A DNA stretch of 7,568 nt, taken from contig DDSI01000075.1 in NCBI GenBank assembly GCA_002343335.1, positions 1 through 7,568 of the forward strand. The letters are read 5' to 3'. Each line of letters starts with the position of its first letter. Within the stretch, counting starts at the first letter, position 1. Of the stretch, positions 1 to 6,878 are shown one piece after another. The DNA is from Bacteriovoracaceae bacterium UBA2394. Its GTDB lineage: Bacteria; Bdellovibrionota; UBA2394. The notes beneath the pieces were generated by a model. That model was given only the letters and a program-made list of their open reading frames with translations. It did no database searches and was not told the DNA's origin. The position numbers and the translations under genes were made by a program.

Positions 1-1
1 A

Positions 2-1498
2 ACTCAGAGCGTCTCCAGATCTAAGGGAGTAATCCTCATCCTAGATGACGAGCCGTCGGATCGTCAGAATTTAGAGAGCATCTGCCATGAGCTTTCGCAT
101 GAGATTGAAGTCATAGCGGTGAATACTGTTGAGGCCGCAGCCAAGGTATTAAGTTCCAAAAATGTTCATGTTCTTCTATTAGACCGACAGCTTCGCATAC
201 CTGATTCCGATGAATTCAATGATGGCGTAGATTCGATTCCCGTTTTCTTAGGGCTTCAGCCTTTTCTGCAAATTTTGATCGTCACTTCAAAACCTGAATT
301 AGCGCATGTCGTTCGAGCGATGAGCTTGGGCGCTTGCAACTATCTGCAAAAAAGTTCTGACCGAGAACTTCCGAAGCTTCAGATTCGGAAAGCTCTTGAG
401 TTCGCAGTTGCGAAGCAAGAAGTTGAAACGACTAAGATATTAAATTCAAACTCTAACATTCAAGAACTCACCGGAAAATCTCTTGTTATGAGACGGCTCA
501 AAAATGAGCTCAAAGGAGTCGCAGAATCGAATCGACCGCTTTTAATTCTCGGAGAAACTGGAACAGGTAAAACGACAGCAGCCAAATGGGTTCATCAGTT
601 GAGAGGAAACCGAGGGCGATTTGTGGCAGTCAGTCTTAACACGCTATCTCCAAGTATTCTTGAAAGAGAATTGTTTGGGCATGATAAGGGAGCATTTACG
701 GGCGCACTCGATTCTAAGCCCGGCATTTTTGAGATCGTTAATGGCGGAACTTTGTTTTTGGATGAAATTGGTGAGATTTCCATCGATCTTCAAGTGAAAC
801 TCCTCAACGTTCTCGAAACAGGAACATTCACCCGACTCGGAAGCCAGCAAGAGCGACACTCTCAATTTAAACTCGTATGCGCAACCAATCAGGATTTGAT
901 CGGAATGGTACGCAGGAAAAAATTCCGTGAGGAACTTTTTATGCGCATTTCCACTTTTCGTGTGGAAGTTCCTTCGTTGAAGGATCGAAAGGAAGATGTC
1001 CCTGAGATTATCGCAGATCTACTTCCGCGATGCTGTATTGAGAACAGCGTTGGATCAGTTCCGTTTTCCGCCCTTCCCAAAGACTTTGTTGAATTTGTTT
1101 CTAACAATCCTCCCGACGGAAACATTCGGGGTATTGAGCATATTTTGTCTCGCCTGCTCGTCTACGCACCTAAAGGCCGACGGGGACAGTGCGATTTTAC
1201 CAATTGGAAGGCGCTTATTACCCCGAAGGAACGTGTTTCGAGCGGTATGGAGAAAAACGAACTCAGTTTTTCAATAGACCCTTTCGCAGAGAAATTCCCA
1301 GGGTTACCGGCTTTTCACAAAATGACGGAGCGAAAGGTCATCGAAAAAGCCTATGAGCGGATGCCTTCATCCGTTGATTTGGCCAAGCTTTTGAAGCTTT
1401 CGCACTCTCACATGAATAGGAAGCTGCGCGAATACGGACTGTCGGAAGGAAAAAGGGGAAGAAAGGCGACCCATGAGAAAAAAAGAAGTAACTCCTAA
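2..1498 (+). CDS. NtrC-family sigma-54-dependent response regulator (5' partial)
   Basis: This is a DNA-binding activator that uses ATP hydrolysis to open sigma-54 RNA polymerase promoters. The frame is open to the left edge with no in-window start before a GTG at 119. That GTG falls inside the receiver domain, so the real start lies upstream. Counting visible residues from base 2, a receiver domain spans about 9-130, with acidic pair D15/D16, phosphoacceptor D61, T95 and K117. The AAA+ domain (about 155-390) has Walker A GETGTGKT (184-191), the sigma-54 contact loop GAFTGA (230-235), Walker B LFLDE (251-255) and arginines R309 and R315 in FREELFMR. A Fis-type helix-turn-helix occupies about 456-480, followed by a basic tail. 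All catalytic motifs look intact. The D61-T95 loop is a few residues longer than usual, and the sensor II motif reads GNIRGIEH instead of the common GNVRELxN. It heads the visible operon and is the probable output of the kinase at 3743-6175. Its targets are unknown. Confidence 0.95.
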   Translation, partial: TQSVSRSKGVILILDDEPSDRQNLESICHELSHEIEVIAVNTVEAAAKVLSSKNVHVLLLDRQLRIPDSDEFNDGVDSIPVFLGLQPFLQILIVTSKPELAHVVRAMSLGACNYLQKSSDRELPKLQIRKALEFAVAKQEVETTKILNSNSNIQELTGKSLVMRRLKNELKGVAESNRPLLILGETGTGKTTAAKWVHQLRGNRGRFVAVSLNTLSPSILERELFGHDKGAFTGALDSKPGIFEIVNGGTLFLDEIGEISIDLQVKLLNVLETGTFTRLGSQQERHSQFKLVCATNQDLIGMVRRKKFREELFMRISTFRVEVPSLKDRKEDVPEIIADLLPRCCIENSVGSVPFSALPKDFVEFVSNNPPDGNIRGIEHILSRLLVYAPKGRRGQCDFTNWKALITPKERVSSGMEKNELSFSIDPFAEKFPGLPAFHKMTERKVIEKAYERMPSSVDLAKLLKLSHSHMNRKLREYGLSEGKRGRKATHEKKRSNS

Positions 1499-1694
1499 AA
1501 CCGTTTTGCACGATATTCAATCTTCCTTAGATATCCTTACGTCCATCCAGGATCGATGGGATGCGTCGGATGATTTGCAGGCAACTCTTAAATCAGTCCT
1601 GAAGCTCGAGATAGATCGAGTCAGAAGAATTTCAAATGATCTTAAAAAAATTAGTCAGAGCGACTCCCCATCTCAAACGGAGCTAACTCTATGA
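1473..1694 (+). CDS. Small stand-alone DHp-like protein (HisKA H-box, no ATPase domain)
   Basis: This 73-residue protein starts inside the last 26 bases of the regulator gene, behind a GAAAGG ribosome site (1461-1466) six bases upstream. It has no signal peptide or membrane segment and is predicted to be almost entirely helical. Residues 11-22 (VLHDIQSSLDIL) match a histidine-kinase H-box with H13 in the phosphoacceptor position. A second helix follows at about 30-58. It aligns along its length, with about a two-residue length difference, to the DHp region of the hybrid kinase downstream (VAHDIQSPLFAL, H364, then a similar second helix). No ATP-binding domain follows. By analogy with Spo0B or HPt proteins it could be a phosphotransfer partner, or it could be a dimerising decoy or inhibitor of the kinase. 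The proline after the H-box serine is replaced by serine. The stop overlaps the next start (ATGA), so translation is probably coupled. Confidence is high that the gene is real and moderate for its role. Confidence 0.8.
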   Translation: MRKKEVTPKTVLHDIQSSLDILTSIQDRWDASDDLQATLKSVLKLEIDRVRRISNDLKKISQSDSPSQTELTL

Positions 1695-2770
1695 ATTCGA
1701 AAATAATTTATATTTTAGTAGCACTTGGTTTCTTATGTTCTTTTTTTTGTTCGCAATACACCGAAGCAGCCCAATCGCGCATTGCGGTGGTTCATTCCTA
1801 TCACGCAAGCTTCGGGTGGGTACAAGAGGTCAACAGAGGAATCACCGCCTTCCTCGATGGAAAGGAGCTTTTCAATCGAAAGCCCAAGGGCCTCATGCAG
1901 AGATCTGTTTTTGATTATTACTACATGGATGGAAAAAACCATCAAACAGATCGCGCCTTTCTCGCGGAAGAAGGGAGAGGAATCATTGTCAAGCTGAAAT
2001 CAAATCAACCGGATCTCGTCATTATCTGCGATGACGAAGCTCTTGAATTTGTTGCCAAGCCTCTGATGAATGACAATCGATTCAAATTCGTTTTTCTGGG
2101 AGTGAATAACGATCCGAGATCTTACGGCATTACCAAAACCCTAGAGCATCCCGATAAAAATATGACCGGTCTCATTTCGGAACATCCTTTCTATTATTCC
2201 ATCAAGTTGCTGCAACAAATTGTAGGAAAATTTGATCGAATTCATGTCCTGTTTGACGACTCCACTTCAGGAAAAGGAATCATGAAAGACCTGAAGCGCA
2301 GTCTCGCTCGTCTCGAACCTGATGCTCTCAAAAAAGAGCAGCTTCACTTTGTCATTTCGAATGACTGGAATCTCTGGAAAAAAATTATTTTAAGCAATCA
2401 AAGTCCTGGAAACATTTTCGTCTTTGGAACCTTCTACACTTTGAAAAATGACAAGGGAACAACGCTGACCACGCAAGAATTGGCGGATTGGATCACGAAG
2501 CGCTCAAAGGTTCCAGAACTCACTATTTTATCATCGCATATTTCCGAAGGATTTTTGGTTTCGATTTCTAATCCCGGATTCGTTCACGGATACGAAGCGT
2601 TGGCAATGGGCGAATCGGTTTTAGAAGGCAAAAAGATTTCTGACATTCCTATTTATGCGCCAGGTGAAAAAGCTCTTCATGTAAATCCTCACCGCGCAAA
2701 GCAGCTCGGGCTAAAAATTCCGCTCGAAATTCTGACAATGGCGAAACAATTCGAAAGGTTTGGATACTAA
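1691..2770 (+). CDS. Secreted ABC-type substrate-binding protein (PF04392-like), likely sensory
   Basis: This 359-residue protein begins with a Sec signal peptide: K4, a hydrophobic core at about 5-20, and probable signal peptidase I cleavage near TEA-A (24-27). The cysteines at 16 and 20 do not sit in a good lipobox, so a soluble periplasmic protein is favoured. The mature part has the pattern of the PF04392 binding-protein family: strand plus HSYH (35-38), a following tryptophan (W43), YYYMD (76-80), the strand DLVIICDDEA (108-117) and FLGVNN (135-140). Members of this family are often found beside sensor kinases rather than transporters. No permease or ATPase gene is visible here, which supports a sensory role in presenting a ligand to the kinase at 3743. 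The ATG overlaps the preceding stop by four bases, with GGAG at 1679-1682 as ribosome site. The ligand cannot be read from the sequence. Confidence 0.85.
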   Translation: MNSKIIYILVALGFLCSFFCSQYTEAAQSRIAVVHSYHASFGWVQEVNRGITAFLDGKELFNRKPKGLMQRSVFDYYYMDGKNHQTDRAFLAEEGRGIIVKLKSNQPDLVIICDDEALEFVAKPLMNDNRFKFVFLGVNNDPRSYGITKTLEHPDKNMTGLISEHPFYYSIKLLQQIVGKFDRIHVLFDDSTSGKGIMKDLKRSLARLEPDALKKEQLHFVISNDWNLWKKIILSNQSPGNIFVFGTFYTLKNDKGTTLTTQELADWITKRSKVPELTILSSHISEGFLVSISNPGFVHGYEALAMGESVLEGKKISDIPIYAPGEKALHVNPHRAKQLGLKIPLEILTMAKQFERFGY

Positions 2771-2786
2771 AATGTTTTTTCTTGCT

Positions 2787-2790
2787 GAGG
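2787..2790 (+). promoter_or_regulatory. Ribosome binding site deciding the 2796 start
   Basis: GAGG lies five bases before ATG 2796, within GCTGAGGTGCCC. The alternative ATG at 2772 has only AAGG thirteen bases upstream. The spacing therefore favours 2796 as the start of the mu-crystallin-like gene. Confidence 0.55.
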
Positions 2791-2795
2791 TGCCC

Positions 2796-3746
2796 ATGGA
2801 AATTCCCTATTACTGTAAAACCGTTTTAGTTGAACTCGCGCGAACGATGAATACGAGAGAAGTGATTGAGCGCGCTTATCAGGATTTTTATGATCCATCG
2901 AAACCTCCCGTTAAACATAAATGTGAAGGTACGGCGCCTGATGGTCAGCCGATCACGATTCTTCAAATGCCCTATTTAGGACCCGACGGTCTGTTCATCG
3001 AAAAGACGTTAATGATTAATCCAAAAAAACGACCTGGCATCACGGGATATGTGACGGCGTACGATACGACAACGGAAACTCCGCTTGCGACTTTCGATGC
3101 GACGTCGCTTACCGGGCTTCGAACTGCCGCGAAAAGTGCTTTGTTTGCTGAAAAGGCCTATGCGAACGAAAATCCCCGCTCGATTTTGATCGTAGGATCG
3201 TCAACAGAGGCGCTTTATCACGCTTTCGAATTCCGCAAGGTCTTTCCGGAGACTCCTCTCTACGTCAAAGCAAGAAGTGAAGAGTCCAAGCAAAGAATTC
3301 TTTCGTGGATGAAGGAAGTTTCCACGGAAGCAACTGTCATTTTCGATACGAAAGAAATGAAAGAGCCTCTCGATCTTGTGATTGGAACGACTCCTGGAAC
3401 AGAATTCATAATCACTCCTGAGGAAGCATTACGGACGCGCGTGATGATTGCGGTTGGCTCGTCATCTGGAACGACAGCCGAATTTCCTCGGGACATTGTT
3501 CTTAAAAGTTATCGCGTTATTGACTCTCGAATTTCCATTCCCGGAAAAGGTGAGGCCAATTTGGCTATTTCAGAAGGAAAACTGAAGGATACAGATTTTG
3601 AGGAATTTAAGACTTATCTCAATCAGCCATCGACGACCGCAGCGTTAAAAGATCGACCATTGCTCTTTATTTCGAAGGGGTTGGCGATTGAAGATTATGC
3701 TTTCGTTAAAGCGGCCCTTGCCAAGTTCAAGGATAGGCCTCGATGA
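2796..3746 (+). CDS. Ornithine cyclodeaminase / mu-crystallin family protein
   Basis: This is a 316-residue cytoplasmic protein of the OCD/mu-crystallin family (PF02423). Known members are NAD(P)-dependent enzymes acting on amino or imino acids: ornithine cyclodeaminase, alanine dehydrogenase and ketimine reductase. Seen here are a lysine in the substrate-site position (K70, EKTLMINP), the family signature LTGLRTAAKSA (105-115) with R109, a Rossmann strand and turn ILIVGSSTEA (130-139), IAVGSSS (230-236), a VIDS strand end (about 241-244), and the family-typical C-terminal GLAIEDYA (about 296-303). The nucleotide-binding turn is atypical: GSSTEA replaces GxGxxA, so the second glycine is lost. 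I chose ATG 2796 because GAGG sits five bases upstream. An ATG at 2772 and a TTG at 2760 in the same frame have poorer ribosome sites. The stop overlaps the kinase start (ATGA). The substrate is unknown. In this operon it may process or sense the signal molecule. Confidence 0.85.
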   Translation: MEIPYYCKTVLVELARTMNTREVIERAYQDFYDPSKPPVKHKCEGTAPDGQPITILQMPYLGPDGLFIEKTLMINPKKRPGITGYVTAYDTTTETPLATFDATSLTGLRTAAKSALFAEKAYANENPRSILIVGSSTEALYHAFEFRKVFPETPLYVKARSEESKQRILSWMKEVSTEATVIFDTKEMKEPLDLVIGTTPGTEFIITPEEALRTRVMIAVGSSSGTTAEFPRDIVLKSYRVIDSRISIPGKGEANLAISEGKLKDTDFEEFKTYLNQPSTTAALKDRPLLFISKGLAIEDYAFVKAALAKFKDRPR

Positions 3747-6175
3747 GATGGAAAGTTATCAGTATTCTTACAGCGTTTGCGGTCGTTCCCATTGCACTGA
3801 TTGCCGTCGTGTACTGGTTGTATATAAGAGATGCACTTACTCAGCAAACGACTGACCACCTTCAAGAAAACTTGAAACGCATCGAAATTTCTTTTGATCG
3901 ATTCGTTCAAGAACGAATTAGCGATCTCAGGGCATGGTCCAAAATGGGTTATCTTGAGGCCGCGATTGAATATGATCGACCAGAAGCACTCGACGATCAT
4001 TTACGAGAACTTAAGGACAATTATTCGATTTATTCCGGTATCGCTCTTTTTAGAAAAGATGGGGCGCTGTTTGCGTCCAGCGAAGATACCGATAAAGCGA
4101 AGGATTTATTTCTTCATCTGAATCCCAATCAATCGATGGGTTCTGCCACGATACAAACGGTCACACAGGGAAAGACAACTTATCTTGAGATTAGCTATCC
4201 AATTGAAAATCGATTTGCACAACCGCTCGGAATTCTCCTTGTTCTCATCGACTGGGCAAAATTAAATGAGATGTTCACTCCTTCGGGTGGCATCCCATCG
4301 CTTACGGCAAGCACTCGCATTCAATCCATCCCTTTTGATTCTCATTTCAAACCTCTTGTCTCTGAAGTGGACGAAAAGATTTCCAATCAAACTCGCCAGG
4401 CTCTCGACGACAAAGAAATTTCCATTATTCAGGATTCCGCCGGTCGGACATTAGCTCTCGCCTGTCGAACCACCAATTTTTCCCACAAGCCGGAGTTTAA
4501 GTATTTGCAGTGTTTGTCTCTCGATTGGTCGGAAATTATTCGACATCAATGGATGGTTCTTACTTTTGCAGTTCTTATTTTAGTTGGAATTCTCATCATC
4601 AGCTTCTTTCTCTCGACTAGGATTGCGCGAAAACTGCTTCGCCCATTGCAGCAGGTCGCGGAAGCATTAAAACACCACCACCTTACAATGAAAGGCGAAA
4701 ACGAAGAGACCGATATGGAAGGTCTCAAGAATCGAGTGCTTCATCTGATAAACGAGCTGATTCATTCTCAGAAGAAACTTAGAGAAGAATCGGAAAAAGC
4801 AAAGCTCTCTGAGCTCGCAACTCGGGTGGCTCACGATATTCAATCACCCTTGTTTGCTCTTTCCGGTTTGCTCGAGAACCGATCGAAGTTGCCCGATGAT
4901 AGCCAACGTGACTTGCTTCGTTCTGTCATTTTTAGAATTAAAAATTTAACGGAAGACTTATTGGGGCCCTATCGAAAGGCATCGAAAGCTTCTAAGATCG
5001 GTGAAGATTTTTCATTTTTGGTTCCCGTGATTGAGCAGATCATGGCTGAAAAATCGACACATCGAGGTCAACGGCCAAGCGTAAAAATCGACCTGAAAAT
5101 CGATGAACCCCTCCGAGCGACACTCGTAAAAATCCCTTCAGGTGATTTTGCGAGAATTTTGTCGAATGTTCTTAATAATGCCATCGACGCGTGTGAACAG
5201 AAAATGGATGGCAGTATTTTAATTCGAATCCATCAACCGACGAAATCCAAAGATCAAATCGAGATCGATATTTCGGATAACGGTGGTGGAATACCTGCGG
5301 ATTTACTTCAAAGACTCCAGGCGGGGGAAAAAGTGAGTGGAAAACCATCTGGAGCTGGCATTGGGCTTAACCATGCTCGAGAAATTCTCAGCCGTATTCA
5401 TGGATCACTTGAAATCGATTCTGAATGGAATCGAGGGACCTCTGTTCGGATTTCTATCCCGAAAATACCTTCTCCGTTGTGGCTAGTTTCGGAGTTGAAT
5501 ATCCCTGACGACAAAAAGATTCTTGTGATTGATGATTGCGAGAGCATCTTCGTCCTCTGGAAAGAACGTTTTAAAGATATAGACTGCAAATATCTCAGCT
5601 CTCCAAATAATTTTTCCAAAGAGCAATTTCCTCCTGATGAATATATTTATTTAGTCGATTATGAATTTAGCAATGCACAGATGTCTGGACTTGATTTGAT
5701 CGAAGAACAAGATCTCAGTGTCGATGCGATTCTTGTTTCTAGCTATTATGACGACGCCAGAATTCAAGAACGGGTCCAAAAATTAGGAACAAGAATTTTA
5801 CCGAAGCCATGGATCAACTCCATCAAGATCAATACATTGAGGAATTCTCGAGCGCAGAAATCGTTCGATTTTGTTCTTATAGAAAATGACATCAGCGTTC
5901 AAAAACTTTGGTCCAGTCTCGCTCATGTCGATGGTCGAAAAATTCTTATCGCAGAAACGCATGAGGAGTTAAAAGATATTCCCGATCTTGAGCGAGTCCC
6001 TGTTTTTGTGGATCGAAACTTAGGCAATGGAATAGATGGAATCGATGTGGGAGAGGAACTTTACAAACGTGGGTTTAGAGATTTAGTCCTTATCACTGCT
6101 GAAAGCGACCTCTGGAGCCGAAAGGTTGGCCACTTTCGCGAAGTGCGAGGCAAAGAGTATCCGAATCAATTATAG
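3743..6175 (+). CDS. Membrane hybrid sensor histidine kinase with two C-terminal receiver domains
   Basis: This 810-residue sensor kinase shares an ATGA overlap with the previous gene and has AAGGA at 3729-3733. It has an N-terminal membrane helix (about 5-28), a periplasmic region (about 30-268) with Cache/PAS-like stretches around 98-172, and a second helix (about 270-292). A HAMP-like linker leads to the DHp domain with phosphoacceptor H364 in HDIQSPL. The ATPase domain has an N-box NVLNNAIDA (475-483; key N479), G1 DNGGGIP (512-518) and G2 GAGIGL (537-542). Two receivers follow. The first spans about 592-700, with D597/D598, D639, S666/S667 and K688. The second spans about 708-810, with E714/D716, D757, T785 and probably K804. 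Both keep their phosphoacceptor aspartates. It presumably senses the ligand bound by the protein at 1691-2770 and signals to the NtrC-type regulator. Hybrid architecture suggests a phosphorelay or internal feedback, and the lone DHp-like protein is a candidate intermediate. Confidence 0.93.
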   Translation: MRWKVISILTAFAVVPIALIAVVYWLYIRDALTQQTTDHLQENLKRIEISFDRFVQERISDLRAWSKMGYLEAAIEYDRPEALDDHLRELKDNYSIYSGIALFRKDGALFASSEDTDKAKDLFLHLNPNQSMGSATIQTVTQGKTTYLEISYPIENRFAQPLGILLVLIDWAKLNEMFTPSGGIPSLTASTRIQSIPFDSHFKPLVSEVDEKISNQTRQALDDKEISIIQDSAGRTLALACRTTNFSHKPEFKYLQCLSLDWSEIIRHQWMVLTFAVLILVGILIISFFLSTRIARKLLRPLQQVAEALKHHHLTMKGENEETDMEGLKNRVLHLINELIHSQKKLREESEKAKLSELATRVAHDIQSPLFALSGLLENRSKLPDDSQRDLLRSVIFRIKNLTEDLLGPYRKASKASKIGEDFSFLVPVIEQIMAEKSTHRGQRPSVKIDLKIDEPLRATLVKIPSGDFARILSNVLNNAIDACEQKMDGSILIRIHQPTKSKDQIEIDISDNGGGIPADLLQRLQAGEKVSGKPSGAGIGLNHAREILSRIHGSLEIDSEWNRGTSVRISIPKIPSPLWLVSELNIPDDKKILVIDDCESIFVLWKERFKDIDCKYLSSPNNFSKEQFPPDEYIYLVDYEFSNAQMSGLDLIEEQDLSVDAILVSSYYDDARIQERVQKLGTRILPKPWINSIKINTLRNSRAQKSFDFVLIENDISVQKLWSSLAHVDGRKILIAETHEELKDIPDLERVPVFVDRNLGNGIDGIDVGEELYKRGFRDLVLITAESDLWSRKVGHFREVRGKEYPNQL

Positions 6176-6193
6176 AAACTTTGGAGATTTTTT

Positions 6194-6505
6194 ATGGGCG
6201 TTATTATTGGAATTATTTGGGTGATCGTTTCTCCGATTGCTTGCGCGACTGTAGCAAGTTCTAAGAGAAGATTTAGTCTCGGCTGGGGTATTTTAGGATT
6301 GCTCTTGGGACCCTTCGGCATTCTTGTCATCGCTGCGCTCCCCATGAGTCATGAAGGTCTAAAAAAATGTGAAAAATGCGCTGAGTATGTTCAACCAGAA
6401 GCAATCGTCTGCAAACATTGCGGCAATCAATTCAATTCAAATTCCGTGACGAGGGAAAATGTTGATCCCAAAAAATTGGAATGGATTAAAGATATTAATC
6501 TTTGA
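6194..6505 (+). CDS. Small membrane protein with UPF0547-type zinc ribbon
   Basis: This 103-residue protein has two hydrophobic segments (about 3-22 and 29-49), joined by a short basic turn SSKRRF. A cytoplasmic-looking zinc ribbon follows, with knuckles CEKC (59-62) and CKHC (73-76). The sequence around them (KKCEKCAEYVQPEAIVCKHC) matches the UPF0547 (PF10571) zinc ribbon, common in small bacterial membrane proteins of unknown function. The last 25 residues are polar. The start at ATG 6194 has GGAG seven bases upstream (6183-6186), and the gene begins 18 bases after the kinase stop, so it is probably the last gene of the operon. Its function is unknown. A role in modulating the neighbouring kinase is possible but rests only on position. 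Confidence 0.82.
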   Translation: MGVIIGIIWVIVSPIACATVASSKRRFSLGWGILGLLLGPFGILVIAALPMSHEGLKKCEKCAEYVQPEAIVCKHCGNQFNSNSVTRENVDPKKLEWIKDINL

Positions 6506-6506
6506 A

Positions 6507-6558
6507 TTCAATTTAGGAAACTCCCCATCATGGGGAATTCTGAATGAAATAAATTGAA
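6507..6558. repeat. Nested inverted repeat after the operon, possible weak terminator
   Basis: Two seconds after the operon's last stop codon (2 bases) begins a nested inverted repeat. The outer arms TTCAATTTA (6507-6515) and TAAATTGAA (6550-6558) are perfect 9-base complements. The inner arms TCCCCA (6522-6527) and TGGGGA (6531-6536) form a six-pair stem with a TCA loop. Its position suggests transcript-end folding. No T-run follows the inner stem on either strand, so it is not a textbook intrinsic terminator. Confidence 0.5.
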
Positions 6559-6699
6559 ACAATTTTCAAAACAATCAGAAGAAGCGGAATTAGAAAAGTG
6601 AGTACGCTTCGGATTCTGAAAGTATAAACTTTTGCCCGAAAATGTAGTTTGAATTCGAGTTCGATTTTTTGATTCCGAGTAATCTTTGACTTCACGATA

Positions 6700-6733
6700 T
6701 TTTTTTCTCCTCACCGAGGCTGGGAGAAAAAAA
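6700..6733. repeat. Perfect 11-base inverted repeat (T7CTCC / GGAGA7)
   Basis: Arms at 6700-6710 (TTTTTTTCTCC) and 6723-6733 (GGAGAAAAAAA) are exact reverse complements, separated by a 12-base loop that itself contains part of a CCTC/GAGG pairing. The T-run precedes and the A-run follows on both strands. This is the wrong order for a Rho-independent terminator, so the repeat is recorded only as a structural element. Confidence 0.6.
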
Positions 6734-6737
6734 TGGA

Positions 6738-6878
6738 GTGAAAGTTGGAAGCTTCGCCCACCTTCAGGAATCAAAAAAACGGGCTCAAGAATCACTTTTT
6801 GGGTCCGCAAATTTTGCGTGGGACATCGAGTTCTCGCGTGCATATATAGAGCCCATTCTAGATGGCGTGGGGCGTTAG
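6738..6878 (+). CDS. Possible 46-codon small ORF, unrecognised (doubtful)
   Basis: From GTG 6738 to TAG 6878 the frame encodes a peptide with an unexpectedly protein-like composition: charged and aromatic residues are mixed, with stretches such as HLQESKKRAQESLFG and AWDIEFSRAYIEPILDG. The frame stays open upstream to 6690. GGGAG at 6722-6726 is about eleven bases before the GTG, which is rather far. An ATG at 6733 in another frame stops after two codons. It could be a small gene, a remnant of a decayed gene, or chance, since two other frames over the same bases are also open. I recognise no family. Confidence 0.2.
   Translation: MKVGSFAHLQESKKRAQESLFGSANFAWDIEFSRAYIEPILDGVGR
6781..6854. ncRNA. 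Candidate folded RNA segment (speculative)
   Basis: Closing arms GGGCTC (6781-6786) and GAGCCC (6849-6854) are perfect complements. They enclose two smaller hairpins: GTCCGCAA (6803-6810) pairing with TTGC plus GGAC (6814-6824, with a three-base GTG bulge), and CGAG/CTCG (6827-6836). Together they can be drawn as a three-way junction. No promoter, terminator or known RNA family was recognised, and the pairing could be accidental. Confidence 0.2.

Noticed and set aside
1691..1771. Lipoprotein signal on the binding protein
   Set aside because: Cysteines at residues 16 and 20 are preceded by GFL and SFF, which do not fit the lipobox. A signal peptidase I site near residue 26 fits better.
2760..2795. 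Upstream TTG (2760) or ATG (2772) start for the mu-crystallin-like gene
   Set aside because: The TTG would overlap the binding-protein stop and is a rare start. ATG 2772 has a poorly spaced ribosome site, whereas 2796 has GAGG five bases upstream.
6843..6848. TATATA as a -10 box in the spacer
   Set aside because: The best upstream -35-like word (TTGCGT near 6815) is about 22 bases away, which is outside the workable range.
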